Assembly: GCF_000568255.1 (NCBI RefSeq)
Contig: NZ_KK037166.1
Coordinates: 9,207,372-9,271,371 of the forward strand
Direction of reading: 5' to 3'
Length of the DNA stretch: 64,000 nt
Source: Kutzneria sp. 744
GTDB lineage: Bacteria > Actinomycetota > Actinomycetes > Mycobacteriales > Pseudonocardiaceae
Below are positions 34,875-43,120 of this stretch, in pieces (within the stretch, counting starts at the first letter, position 1; every line of letters starts with the position of its first letter). The position numbers and the translations under genes are program-made. The notes below the pieces were generated by a model. That model saw nothing but the letters and a program-made list of their open reading frames with translations, ran no database searches and was not told the origin of the DNA.

Positions 34875-35372
34875 TCAGACGGGTCTGTCGCCGAGCGCCA
34901 CCAGGACCTCGCGCAGCACGTCGGCGGCGGCGCGGGCGGTGTCCGCCGGCACGGTGGCCAGCAGCCTGCGCTGGGCCTCGGTGCTGGCCAGCACGGCGGC
35001 GTCGGCGGTGTCCACGCCGGTCGGGGTGAGCTGCACCCAGCTGCTGCGGGCGTCGTCCGGGTCGGCCTCGCGGGTTACCAGGCCCTCGGCCACCAGCCGT
35101 CGCAGCACGTTGCTGGTGCCGCCGGAGGACAGCAGCAGCCGGGCCGTCAGGTCGGTCGGGCGCAGCCGGTGCGGTTGGCCGCTGGAGCGCAGCACCGCCA
35201 GCACGTCGTACTCGGCCTTGGTCAGGCCGAACCGGGCCAGCTGGCCGCCGGCCGCCTCGGACAGCAGCGTGTGCAGCCGGGCCGCGCGCTTGGACAGCTC
35301 CAGCTCGATGCCCGCGATCTCCGGCAGCTGTCCGCGCCAGGCGTCGAGGATGCCGTCGACCAAGTCCCGCAT
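34875..35372 (-). CDS. MarR family transcriptional regulator
   Basis: A 165-residue winged-helix regulator: GLTKAEYDVLAVLRSSG, RLRPTDLTARLLLSSGGTSNVLRRLV (recognition helix) and the wing EADPDDARSSWVQLT. It is divergent from an amidohydrolase gene, and the 74 base gap contains a double palindrome that fits a MarR dimer site, so it probably controls both genes. The inducer could be the substrate of the amidohydrolase (inference). Confidence 0.88.
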   Translation of the reverse strand: MRDLVDGILDAWRGQLPEIAGIELELSKRAARLHTLLSEAAGGQLARFGLTKAEYDVLAVLRSSGQPHRLRPTDLTARLLLSSGGTSNVLRRLVAEGLVTREADPDDARSSWVQLTPTGVDTADAAVLASTEAQRRLLATVPADTARAAADVLREVLVALGDRPV

Positions 35373-35394
35373 GGCGTCCAGGCTAGCTTGCGGG

Positions 35395-35432
35395 TAGAAA
35401 GCTTTCGCTATAGCTTTATGTAAAGCTTTCTA
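35395..35432. promoter_or_regulatory. double AAAGCTTT palindrome, likely MarR operator
   Basis: TAGAAAGCTTT at 35395-35405 and AAAGCTTTCTA at 35422-35432 are exact reverse complements. Each half contains the self-complementary AAAGCTTT. The 16 bases between (CGCTATAGCTTTATGT) hold a third AGCTTT. The array fills the gap between the divergent MarR and amidohydrolase genes and ends 14 bases before the amidohydrolase start. Confidence 0.65.
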
Positions 35433-35446
35433 GTGAGGAGTTGGCG

Positions 35447-36586
35447 ATGCTGGTGATCAAGGGCGGGCACGTGCCCGGTGTCGGTGTGGCCGATGTGCTG
35501 GTCTCGGACGGGGTTATCGCGGGGATCGGCTCGTTCTCGGCCCCGGAGGCGATCGACGCCGATGGCCTGGTCGTGCTGCCGGGCTTCGTGGACACCCATC
35601 GGCACCTCGTGCAGGCGCCGATGCGGGGCAGCGGGGCCGACCTGTCGCTGGGGGTGTTCATGGCCGAGGTGCTGCCCCGGCTGGTTCTATCGCCGGCGGA
35701 GGTCCGGGCCGCCGTGTTGCTCGGTGCAGTCGAGGCGCTGAACGCCGGCGTGACCACCGTGCTGGACTGGGGCCACGGCAGCGCGGTCGAGGCCGAGGCG
35801 GAGGCGTTGCTCGCGTCCGGGATTCGGGCCGTGCACGGGGTTTCGTCTTTGGAGGCCCAGCGCTACGCCGCGGCCGGGCTCGTCACCGGGGCGGTCGCTT
35901 CGTTCGGGCCGATGCTGTCCCTTGAGGACAATGCCCGGGACATCGCGGTCGCCCGGTCGCTGGGCATGGTCACCACCATGCACATCACCGAGGCCGGCGC
36001 GGTCGCCCGGCTGGCCGACGCGGGGTTGCTGGGGCCCGATCTGCACTTCGTGCACGGCAACGCCGCGACCGACGACGAGCTGCGGATGCTCGTCGACGCC
36101 GGCTGCGGCTTGACTGCCACGCCGCCCGTGGAGTCGATGATGGGCCACGGCGCGCCAGTCTTCGGCCGCTTTCTCTCGGCCGGCGGCGCGCCCGCCCTCG
36201 GCGTCGACGTCGTGATCAACTCCTCCGCCGACATGTTCGAGCAGATGCGCGCCGCGCTGTGGTTGGAACGCCTTCGCGGCCTCCCCTTGGCCGCCGGTCC
36301 GCTGCTCCGCGCCGCCAGCTCCGACGGCGCCCGGGCCATCGGCCTCGGCGACGTCGTCGGTTCGCTCCAGGTCGGCAAGCGCGCCGACATCGTGCTGGTG
36401 GACGGCTTCGGCCACCTCCCGCCGGACCTCGTCGCCGGCGGCATCGTGGCCACCGCCGGCGTCTCCGACGTGCGCACCGTCCTGGTCGACGGCCGCGTCG
36501 TCAAGCGTGACGGCCTCCTCCTCGACCACGACCTGTCCGGCCTCCGCGCCGCCGTCGCCGACGTGGCCCGTCGCATACTGGCCTGA
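35447..36586 (+). CDS. amidohydrolase (AtzA/TrzN/cytosine-deaminase-like)
   Basis: A 379-residue metal-dependent hydrolase. GFVDTHRHLVQAPMRG carries the first metal ligands, TTMHITEAG and LHFVHGNAATDDE the next, and ALGVDVVINSSADMFEQ the Asp region. The set fits hydrolases of the AtzA/TrzN group that deaminate or dechlorinate nitrogen heterocycles, but the real substrate is unknown. I chose the ATG at 35447, with GAGGAG eight bases upstream, over the TTG at 35441. Control is probably by the divergent MarR protein. Confidence 0.87.
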   Translation: MLVIKGGHVPGVGVADVLVSDGVIAGIGSFSAPEAIDADGLVVLPGFVDTHRHLVQAPMRGSGADLSLGVFMAEVLPRLVLSPAEVRAAVLLGAVEALNAGVTTVLDWGHGSAVEAEAEALLASGIRAVHGVSSLEAQRYAAAGLVTGAVASFGPMLSLEDNARDIAVARSLGMVTTMHITEAGAVARLADAGLLGPDLHFVHGNAATDDELRMLVDAGCGLTATPPVESMMGHGAPVFGRFLSAGGAPALGVDVVINSSADMFEQMRAALWLERLRGLPLAAGPLLRAASSDGARAIGLGDVVGSLQVGKRADIVLVDGFGHLPPDLVAGGIVATAGVSDVRTVLVDGRVVKRDGLLLDHDLSGLRAAVADVARRILA

Positions 36587-36601
36587 CCGTCAGCCTGCCC
36601 G

Positions 36602-37714
36602 TCAGAGGTGCCTCTTTCCGTTGCGCCACACGGCTTTGACCCGGGCCTTGACGTTGACGTCCTCGTCGTCGAGCAGGACGACGTCGGCCCGTTTTCCGAC
36701 GGCGATCTCGCCGCGGTCGTGGTCGAGGCGGAGTAGGCGGGCGGCGTCGAGGGTTGCGGCCCGGATCGCGCCGACGGGGCCGAGGCCGGCGTCGGAGAGC
36801 AGGGAGAGCTCCCGCAGCGCGTCCGCGTGCGGGGTGACGGGGTTGTCGGTGCCCATGGCGATCGGCACGCCGGCGTCGAGCGCCAGCCGGACGGAGCGGA
36901 GGTGTTCGGGGATGCCGGAGCAGGAAAGCGTTGGCACGTAAAAGGTGTCGTTGGCGGCCATCGCCGTGACGGCGGCTTCGTCCAGGTAGACGCCGTGCTC
37001 GATGCTGCGGGCGCCGCAGCGGGCGGCGAGTTCCGCGCCGCGGGCGCCATGGGCGTGGACCATGACGTCCCGGCCGCGGGCGGAGCCTTCCTCGACCAGG
37101 GCCCGCATCTCGTCGGGGGTGAACTGCACGTCGTGCACGCCGGTGCCGGCGGCGATGGAGCCGGTGATCGCGGCCTTGATCCAGTCCGCGCCGGCCCGGA
37201 CCATCCGGCGGACGGCGGCCCGGGCGTCGTCGGGACCGTCGAACACGGGGTCGGGCATCGACGGATCGCCGAGCAGGTCGAGCGGGCCGGTGGACGGGGT
37301 CCAGTGGTCGCCGATGCCGCCGGTGGTGCCGACCTGACGCAGCGAGATCAGCAGCTGCGGCCCGTCGATCCAGCCGGCCTCGACGGCGTGCCGCAGGCCG
37401 GCATCGGCGCCCCAGGCGTCGCGGACGGTGGTGATGCCGAGGTTCAGCAGGGTGCGCAGGACGGGGACGGCCGACAGCTGCCGGGTGGAGCGGGGCAGGT
37501 CGATGGAGTCGCCGGACAGCGCGGTCGTGAGGGCGACGTGGGTGTGGCAGTCGATGAAGCCGGGCACCAGCAGGGATCCCCGGCAGTCGACCGTCTCGTC
37601 CACGTCGTCGAGGCCGGCGGCGATGCGCTCGCCGTCCAGGAACACGTCCCCGCGTCGGATCTCGCCCGTGCTGACGTCGAGGTGGGCGGCGTCGCGGAGC
37701 AGGGTGCGGGTCAC
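36602..37714 (-). CDS. amidohydrolase (prolidase / imidazolonepropionase-like)
   Basis: A 370-residue metal-dependent hydrolase with GFIDCHTHVALTT, a Lys-containing WIKAAITGS strand, VMVHAHGARGAELAARCGARSIEHGVYL, and MGTDNPVTPHADALREL, the pattern of the Xaa-Pro dipeptidase/PIM-like amidohydrolases. The GTG at 37714 was chosen because the sequence upstream of it in the same frame is low-complexity. It is convergent with the first amidohydrolase (15 base gap) and divergent from the SDR gene across a region with an IclR-type operator, so it may share that control. Confidence 0.83.
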   Translation of the reverse strand: MTRTLLRDAAHLDVSTGEIRRGDVFLDGERIAAGLDDVDETVDCRGSLLVPGFIDCHTHVALTTALSGDSIDLPRSTRQLSAVPVLRTLLNLGITTVRDAWGADAGLRHAVEAGWIDGPQLLISLRQVGTTGGIGDHWTPSTGPLDLLGDPSMPDPVFDGPDDARAAVRRMVRAGADWIKAAITGSIAAGTGVHDVQFTPDEMRALVEEGSARGRDVMVHAHGARGAELAARCGARSIEHGVYLDEAAVTAMAANDTFYVPTLSCSGIPEHLRSVRLALDAGVPIAMGTDNPVTPHADALRELSLLSDAGLGPVGAIRAATLDAARLLRLDHDRGEIAVGKRADVVLLDDEDVNVKARVKAVWRNGKRHL

Positions 37715-37777
37715 CCCGTCGACGCTAGCTGGTTCCCCGACCCGGATCTCCTGCCGCGCGGGGAAATCTGTCTTTGT

Positions 37778-37806
37778 TTGACGAGCCGCGAACAAGACCC
37801 TAGGTT
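37778..37806 (+). promoter_or_regulatory. candidate promoter of the SDR gene
   Basis: TTGACG at 37778-37783 and TAGGTT at 37801-37806 are exactly 17 bases apart, 63 bases upstream of the SDR start. The IclR-type palindrome lies just downstream, where a bound repressor would block initiation. Confidence 0.55.
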
Positions 37807-37833
37807 GGATCTCATAGCGGCACGAGTTCTCGG

Positions 37834-37856
37834 TTTGTGCCGGATAGCGGCACAAA
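37834..37856. promoter_or_regulatory. IclR-type operator upstream of the SDR gene
   Basis: TTTGTGCCG at 37834-37842 and CGGCACAAA at 37848-37856 are a perfect 9 base inverted repeat around GATAG. A half site, ATAGCGGCAC, lies at 37814-37823. A close copy (18 of 21 positions) sits upstream of the IclR gene itself at 39388-39408. Confidence 0.7.
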
Positions 37857-37868
37857 GGAGCGGCAACC

Positions 37869-38624
37869 ATGGACCTACAGCTGGCCGGACGGCGCGCGGT
37901 CGTGACGGGCGCGAGCAAGGGCATCGGGGCGGCGATCGCCGACGTGCTCGCGGCCGAGGGCGTCAACCTGGTGCTGGTGTCCAGGACCTCGCCGCCGCAC
38001 GCCCAGGCCCTGCGCGACCGGTACGGCGTCAAGGTCGAGGTGATCACCGCCGACCTGTCCACCCCCGAGGGCCGCCAAGCGGTGGTGCAGCACGCGCAGG
38101 ATGTGGACATCCTGGTCAACAACGCCGGCGCGATCCCGGGCGGCGGCCTGCTCGACGTGCACGAGGGCGTCTGGCGCGAGGCCTGGGACCTCAAGGTGTA
38201 CGGGTTCCTCTTCCTCAGCCAGGGCCTGTATCCGGCACTGGCCCGCTCCGGCCACGGCGTGATCCTCAACATCATCGGCGTGGCCAGCGAAATCCTGCCG
38301 GCCGGCTACCTCGCCGGCGCCGTCGGCAACTCGGCGCTGGTGGCGTTCACCAAGGCCGCGGCCAAGAACTCCTGGCGGGACGGGGTTCGCCTCGTGGGCA
38401 TCAATCCCGGCGGCACGCTGACCGAACGCCAGGAGGTGCTGCTCCGGACCCGCGCGGCCACGGAGCTGGGCGACGCCGAGCGCTGGCTGGAGCTGACCAG
38501 CGAGCTGCCGTTCGGCCGGTCGGCCAGCCCGGCGGAGATCGCCAACGCCGCCGCGTTCCTGGTGTCCCCGTTGTCGGCCTACACCAACGGAACCGTGCTC
38601 ACGATCGACGGCGGCAACGGCTAG
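37869..38624 (+). CDS. short-chain dehydrogenase/reductase with altered active site
   Basis: A 251-residue SDR. The cofactor motif TGASKGIG is at residues 13-20 and the NNAG motif is in ILVNNAGAIPGG; the C terminus TNGTVLTIDGGNG is typical. The catalytic YXXXK is not in its usual place: the segment before ALVAFTKA reads YLAGAVGNS, so Gly and Asn stand where Tyr and Lys normally do. It may be a divergent SDR using other residues, or non-catalytic. AAAGGAG lies upstream of the ATG. It overlaps the convergent IclR gene by four bases and is probably repressed by it. Confidence 0.85.
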   Translation: MDLQLAGRRAVVTGASKGIGAAIADVLAAEGVNLVLVSRTSPPHAQALRDRYGVKVEVITADLSTPEGRQAVVQHAQDVDILVNNAGAIPGGGLLDVHEGVWREAWDLKVYGFLFLSQGLYPALARSGHGVILNIIGVASEILPAGYLAGAVGNSALVAFTKAAAKNSWRDGVRLVGINPGGTLTERQEVLLRTRAATELGDAERWLELTSELPFGRSASPAEIANAAAFLVSPLSAYTNGTVLTIDGGNG

Positions 38625-39355
38625 AGCCGGGCCGAGATCGCGGTCGCCGCGGCCTTGAGGTGCCGGCAGATCTCCGTGCCGTCATCGGGAACCCGGTACA
38701 TCGGCACGAAAACGCTCACCGCCCCGAGGATCACCCCCGCCCGGGAGAACACCGGCGCGGCAAAGGATCCGATGTCGTCCCGTAGTTCGCCGCGGACCAC
38801 CGAGCAGTGTCCGTCCACGCGGATCCGACGGAACTCGGCCTCCAGCTGATCGACGTCGGTGACGGTGGTGCCGGTCAGCTGGGTCAGGCCGGCGGCGAGG
38901 ATCTTGGCCCGCTGCGGCTCGTCCATGTACGCCAGCAACACCTTGCCGGTCGCGGTGGCGTGCAAGGGAGAGCGGGTGCCGAGGGGGATGTAGATGCGCG
39001 TGGCGTTCACGGTCTCGACGACGTCGATGATCACGACGTCACGGCCCTCGCGCACGGTGAGGTGCGCGGATTCGCCGGTGGCGTCGCGTAGTTCGATGAG
39101 CGCGTCGCGGGCGGCGTCGCGCAGGCCGACGTCGGCGGTGACACGCTGGGCGACGTCGATGGCCTTGGTGGTCAGCACCCAGCCTTTGCTCCGGCCACCG
39201 GCCTGACGGATCCAGCCGGCGGCCTCCAGGGCCTTGAGCGCCCGCTGGGCCGAGCTCTTGGGCAGCGCCAGGTGGTCGGCGATGGCGGTGACGCCGACCG
39301 GCTGGCGCTTGGAGACCTCGTCCAGCACGTGCAGCGCGGTCAGGGCGGTGGACAT
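38621..39355 (-). CDS. IclR family transcriptional regulator
   Basis: A 244-residue repressor with an N-terminal winged helix (ALHVLDEVSKRQPVGVTAIADHLALPKSSAQRALKAL) and the IclR effector domain (RSPLHATATGKVLLAYM and VRGELRDDIGSFAAPVF). Matching palindromes lie upstream of its own start and upstream of the SDR gene, so it most likely controls itself, the SDR gene and perhaps the second amidohydrolase. Confidence 0.9.
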   Translation of the reverse strand: MSTALTALHVLDEVSKRQPVGVTAIADHLALPKSSAQRALKALEAAGWIRQAGGRSKGWVLTTKAIDVAQRVTADVGLRDAARDALIELRDATGESAHLTVREGRDVVIIDVVETVNATRIYIPLGTRSPLHATATGKVLLAYMDEPQRAKILAAGLTQLTGTTVTDVDQLEAEFRRIRVDGHCSVVRGELRDDIGSFAAPVFSRAGVILGAVSVFVPMYRVPDDGTEICRHLKAAATAISARL

Positions 39356-39387
39356 CCGAGTACCTCATTCCGGCACAGGTACCGCGA

Positions 39388-39408
39388 TTGTGCCAGATAG
39401 CGGAACTA
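39388..39408. promoter_or_regulatory. IclR-type operator upstream of the IclR gene
   Basis: TTGTGCCA, GATAG, CGGAACTA at 39388-39408: identical to the palindrome near the SDR gene at 18 of 21 positions, 33 bases upstream of the IclR start. The right arm is degenerate, suggesting weaker binding and autoregulation. Confidence 0.6.
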
Positions 39409-40005
39409 GTCCCGCATGAGCAGCCGCACCGTCAGTTCGAGCCGGTTGGTGACGTCGGTGGCCGAGGCCCGCCGGGTCACCCAGGCCACGAGGTTGGACA
39501 GCCACACGTCGCCGATCACGCGGGCGATGGCCTTGTCCTCCTCGGACGGCTCCTCCTTGCCCAGCGCGAGCGTGAACAGCTCCTCGATCTGCCGCGCCAC
39601 CAAGTCCACCTCGGCCGCGGCGGAGGTGTCGGCGAACATGAACGCGCGGGTCATGGCCTCGGCCAGGTGCGGATCCCGCTGCATGTTGCGGGTGATCCGG
39701 CTCAGCACGTAGAGCATGCGCTCGCCGCGGGTCTCGCCCGGGATCGGCGCGCGCTGCATGCGGTCCAGCGCGCGGTCCAGCTGCGCGCCGAGGCCCGACA
39801 CCAACAGGTGGATCTTGGACGGGAAGTACCGGTACAGCGTGCCCAGCGCGACGTCGGCCCGCTCGGCCACGGCCCGCATCTGGACGGCCTCGAAGCCGCC
39901 CTTGGAGGCCAGCGCGATCGTCGCGTCGATGATCCGCCGCCGCCGGTCCCGCTGGGCCGACGAGCCGAGTTCCTCCTCGGCGATCTGGCGTGGCGTCGCA
40001 GCCAT
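39406..40005 (-). CDS. kstR: KstR-type TetR repressor of steroid catabolism
   Basis: A 199-residue TetR repressor closely resembling mycobacterial KstR from end to end: ELGSSAQRDRRRRIIDATIA, GGFEAVQMRAVAERADVALG, TLYRYFPSKIHLLVSGLG and the C-terminal DVWLSNLVAWVTRRASATDV. KstR represses the upper steroid catabolic genes and is released by 3-oxo-steroid acyl-CoAs. A KstR site lies 45 bases upstream of its own start, and the gene is divergent from fadE34, the same pairing as in Mycobacterium tuberculosis (Rv3574/Rv3573c). Confidence 0.93.
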   Translation of the reverse strand: MAATPRQIAEEELGSSAQRDRRRRIIDATIALASKGGFEAVQMRAVAERADVALGTLYRYFPSKIHLLVSGLGAQLDRALDRMQRAPIPGETRGERMLYVLSRITRNMQRDPHLAEAMTRAFMFADTSAAAEVDLVARQIEELFTLALGKEEPSEEDKAIARVIGDVWLSNLVAWVTRRASATDVTNRLELTVRLLMRD

Positions 40006-40049
40006 CCAAGCCCCCTGCTGTGGTCGTTGTCAGGGTCAACTTACACGAT

Positions 40050-40063
40050 CGGAACGTGTTTCA
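40050..40063. promoter_or_regulatory. KstR operator upstream of kstR
   Basis: CGGAACGTGTTTCA matches TnnAACnnGTTnnA at all but the first fixed position. It fits autoregulation of kstR. Confidence 0.7.
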
Positions 40064-40152
40064 TTTTCACGTTATGCGCACGTCACACCGGTAGGGCCTG
40101 GCCGGGAACCTCACTCGGACGCCCGTCGCCCGGCTGGAGCAGTCCGGGCAAC

Positions 40153-40166
40153 TGAAACACGTTCTA
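40153..40166. promoter_or_regulatory. KstR operator upstream of fadE34
   Basis: TGAAACACGTTCTA fits TnnAACnnGTTnnA exactly. It ends 10 bases before the fadE34 ATG, so it overlaps the promoter or the transcript start. Confidence 0.85.
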
Positions 40167-40176
40167 TTATCGGCCG

Positions 40177-42138
40177 ATGTCGATGGTCATCGATGACAGT
40201 GGACGACAGCTGCGCGAGGCCGTGCTCCGGGCCGGCCCGGCGTGGTCCGACCTGGCCACGCTCGGGCTGTTCGGACTGGCCCTGCCCGAGGCCGTCGGCG
40301 GCCTCGGCAACCCGGTCGCCGACCTGGCCGTGGCCGTCGAGGCGGCGGCCGAGCTGCTGGCACCCGGTCCCGTCCTGCCCACGCTGACCGCCGCGATCGC
40401 CCTGGCCAGGGTCCCCGACCATCCGCTGGCCGCCAAGCTGCTGCCCGGCATCGCCGACGGCAGCGTCGCCGTCGCCGTCCACTGTGGACCGCTGGCCCTC
40501 GGTGAGTCCGGGTCCATGCTGGTCCGGGACGGTGACGAGTGGGCGCTGGTCGATGCCGTGGTCGACCCGGCCGACCCGGTGGATCTGGGCCGGGGACTCG
40601 GGTTTCCGCAGGTAGGCCCGATCGCTGACGATCAGCGGCTGGGACCGTTGCCGGTGGACGACATCCTGGCCACGCTGGCCGCCGCCGAGGCCGCCGGCAT
40701 CGCCGACTGGTGCCTGCGCACGGCGGTCGACTACGCCAAGGTGCGCACCCAGTTCGGCCAGCCCATCGGCGCTTTCCAGGCGGTCAAACACCTCTGCGTC
40801 GAGATGCTGTGCCGGTCCGAACGGGCCGCCGCGGTGGCCTGGGACGCCGCCCGCGCCTACGACCAGGAACCTGGCGAGTTCCCGCTGGCCGCCGCGACGG
40901 CCGCCGCGATCGCCATCGACGCCGCGGTGGAGAACGCCAAGGACTGCATTCAGGTGCTCGGCGGCATCGGCTTCACCTGGGAGCACGACGCCCACCGCTA
41001 CCTTCGCCGCGCGGTCTCCACCCGGCAGCTGCTGGGCGGCACCGCACGCTGGCGTCGCCGCGTCGCCGAACTGGCCAAGGCCGGCGGCCGCCGCACTCTC
41101 GGCGTGACGATCGACGCCGACCGCACCGAGATCCGCAGCCTCGTCCAGACCGTCGTCGATGCCGATGACCAGCGCAAACAGCTGGCGGACAGCGGCTTGC
41201 TGGCCCCGCACTGGCCGCGGCCGTTCGGCCTCGACGCCGGCCCGACCGAGCAGCTGATCATCGACGAGGAGCTCGACAAGGCCGGCGTGCAGCGGCCCGA
41301 CCTGGTCATCGGCTGGTGGGCGGTGCCGACGATCCTGGCCCACGGCGCCGAGGCGCAGCGCGAGCGGTTCGCCGGCCCGACGCTGCGCGGCGAGATCACC
41401 TGGTGCCAGCTGTTCAGCGAGCCCGGCGCGGGCTCCGACCTGGCCTCGCTGCGCACCAAGGCCGAGCGGGTCGACGGCGGCTGGAAGATCACCGGGCAGA
41501 AGGTGTGGACCTCGCTGGCCCGCGAGGCCGACTGGGCGATCTGTCTCGCCCGCACCAACCCCGACGTGCCCAAACATCGTGGCATCACGTACTTCCTGGT
41601 CGACATGCGCACGCCCGGCATCGACATCCGGCCGCTGCGGGAGATCACCGGGGACGCCGTGTTCAACGAGGTCTTCCTGGACGGCGTGGTCGTGCCCGAC
41701 GAGCACGTGGTCGGCGCGGTCGACGGCGGCTGGAAGCTGGCCCGCACCACCCTGGCCAACGAGCGGGTGGCGATGAGCGGCGGCTCGTCCATCGGCGAGG
41801 AAGTGGAACGTGTTCTGGCCGCTGCCGAGCCGAGCGAACGGGTGGGAGCGCTGGTCGCCGACGGGCTGGCCCTGTCGCTGCTGGAGCTGCGCGCGACGCT
41901 GCAGCGGCTGGCTGATCTCGACCCGGGCGCGGCCTCCAGCGTGCGCAAGCTGGTCGGGGTCCGGCACCGGCAGAACGTGGCCGAGACGGCACTGGATCTC
42001 GACGGGCCGCTGGGCGCCATCACCGGCGGGCACAGCCGCGAGTTCCTGCTCACGCGGTGCCTGAGCATCGCCGGCGGCACCGAGCAGGTGCTGCTCACGC
42101 TGGCGGGAGAGCGCTTGCTGGGCTTGCCCAGGGCGTGA
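40177..42138 (+). CDS. fadE34: FadE34-type double acyl-CoA dehydrogenase
   Basis: A 653-residue protein made of two fused acyl-CoA dehydrogenase units. The first half (to about 310) shows TQFGQPIGAFQAVKHL and QVLGGIGFTWEHDAHRYLRR, the second CQLFSEPGAGSDLASLRT, GWKITGQKVWTS and FLTRCLSIAGGTEQV. FadE34 (ChsE3) dehydrogenates the five-carbon CoA-activated side chain of 3-oxo-cholenoyl-CoA-type intermediates. It is somewhat shorter at the N terminus than the mycobacterial protein (about 711 residues). It heads a run of KstR-controlled side-chain genes. Confidence 0.88.
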   Translation: MSMVIDDSGRQLREAVLRAGPAWSDLATLGLFGLALPEAVGGLGNPVADLAVAVEAAAELLAPGPVLPTLTAAIALARVPDHPLAAKLLPGIADGSVAVAVHCGPLALGESGSMLVRDGDEWALVDAVVDPADPVDLGRGLGFPQVGPIADDQRLGPLPVDDILATLAAAEAAGIADWCLRTAVDYAKVRTQFGQPIGAFQAVKHLCVEMLCRSERAAAVAWDAARAYDQEPGEFPLAAATAAAIAIDAAVENAKDCIQVLGGIGFTWEHDAHRYLRRAVSTRQLLGGTARWRRRVAELAKAGGRRTLGVTIDADRTEIRSLVQTVVDADDQRKQLADSGLLAPHWPRPFGLDAGPTEQLIIDEELDKAGVQRPDLVIGWWAVPTILAHGAEAQRERFAGPTLRGEITWCQLFSEPGAGSDLASLRTKAERVDGGWKITGQKVWTSLAREADWAICLARTNPDVPKHRGITYFLVDMRTPGIDIRPLREITGDAVFNEVFLDGVVVPDEHVVGAVDGGWKLARTTLANERVAMSGGSSIGEEVERVLAAAEPSERVGALVADGLALSLLELRATLQRLADLDPGAASSVRKLVGVRHRQNVAETALDLDGPLGAITGGHSREFLLTRCLSIAGGTEQVLLTLAGERLLGLPRA

Positions 42139-42152
42139 CCTTGCGCTAGAAC

Positions 42153-42166
42153 TAGAACACGTTCCA
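42153..42166. promoter_or_regulatory. KstR operator upstream of the igr-type operon
   Basis: TAGAACACGTTCCA fits TnnAACnnGTTnnA exactly, 16 bases before the chosen fadE28 start, within the 43 base gap after fadE34. Confidence 0.85.
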
Positions 42167-42181
42167 GTTTAGGGGGTGCGG

Positions 42182-43120
42182 GTGGACTTCACGCTCGACG
42201 ACACGCGGATCACCCTTCGCGAGGTGGCGGCCGAGGTGTTCCGCGACGCCCCTTCCGCCGCCTGGCCCACGCTGGTCACCGCCGACATGGACGTGCTCAG
42301 CGCGATGGTGGTGCTGACCGAGGCCGGCCGGGCGGCGACGTCGCTGCCCGGGCTCGCGCTCGGCGTGCTGCCGCTGGCCCGGCACGGCATCGAGGTGCCG
42401 GACGGCGCCCGCGTCACCGCCGCGTTGCACGAACCGTCCGACCCCATGACGTCACGGCCGCGCACGCGGGCCGCTGGCGGCGTGATCAACGGGGTGAAGA
42501 TCGGGGTGCCGGACGCCGTCGGGGCGCACCGGATCCTCGTGCCCGTGTCGACCGACGAGGGTTCCGCCGTCGCACTCGTCGACCCGGCTTCGCCCGGTGT
42601 CACGCTAAATCCCGCCCCCACTTCCAGCGGTTTCCCCGAGTTCAGCCTGCATCTGGTGGACGCGCCCTACGAGCGGACCTTCGACGGGCTGGCCGACCTG
42701 CACCGGCTGGCCCTGGCCGGGGCCTGCGCCACGGCCGACGGCCTGCTCGCGGCGGCGCTGGAGCTCACCAGGAAACACGTCGCCACCCGCGAGCAGTTCG
42801 GCCGGCCGCTGGCTGCCTTCCAGGCCGTCGCGCAGCAGATCGCCGACATCTACATCTCGGCCCGAACCCTGCACCTGGCCACCTGGTCGGCGTGCTGGCG
42901 GCTGGCCGAGGGACTGGACGCCGAGTCCGATGTGGACATAGCGGCGCACTGGCTGGCCGAGGAGTTGTTGCCGGCCATCAGAACCTGCCACCACCTGCAC
43001 GGCGGCCTCGGCCTCGACGTCACGTACCCGCTGCACCGCTACTACTCGCTCGCCAAGGACCTGGTGCGCTCGATCGGCGGCGCACGGCATCGTCTGGAGG
43101 CGCTGTGCACATCGAACTGA
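42182..43120 (+). CDS. fadE28: ChsE1/FadE28-type acyl-CoA dehydrogenase subunit
   Basis: A 312-residue acyl-CoA dehydrogenase subunit (DFTLDDTRITLREVAAEVFRD; TREQFGRPLAAFQAVAQQIAD; CHHLHGGLGLDVTYPLHRYYS). In M. tuberculosis FadE28 and FadE29 (ChsE1-ChsE2) form an alpha2beta2 enzyme that dehydrogenates 3-oxo-4-pregnene-20-carboxyl-CoA. The subunit usually lacks a full set of catalytic residues and needs its partner, encoded next. GTG 42182 is chosen because AGGGGG sits just before it, while GTG 42176 would overlap that site. It is the first gene of a tight five-gene operon. Confidence 0.88.
   Translation: MDFTLDDTRITLREVAAEVFRDAPSAAWPTLVTADMDVLSAMVVLTEAGRAATSLPGLALGVLPLARHGIEVPDGARVTAALHEPSDPMTSRPRTRAAGGVINGVKIGVPDAVGAHRILVPVSTDEGSAVALVDPASPGVTLNPAPTSSGFPEFSLHLVDAPYERTFDGLADLHRLALAGACATADGLLAAALELTRKHVATREQFGRPLAAFQAVAQQIADIYISARTLHLATWSACWRLAEGLDAESDVDIAAHWLAEELLPAIRTCHHLHGGLGLDVTYPLHRYYSLAKDLVRSIGGARHRLEALCTSN

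Noticed and set aside
33447-35423. Long plus-strand frame of 658 codons
   Set aside because: Antisense shadow of the DUF3516 helicase and MarR genes, with compositionally biased translation; both sense genes are firmly recognised.
41804-41817. TGGAACGTGTTCTG, a near match to the KstR site
   Set aside because: It lies inside fadE34 coding sequence (codons for Val-Glu-Arg-Val-Leu), misses the last fixed base and is not near any start; treated as chance.
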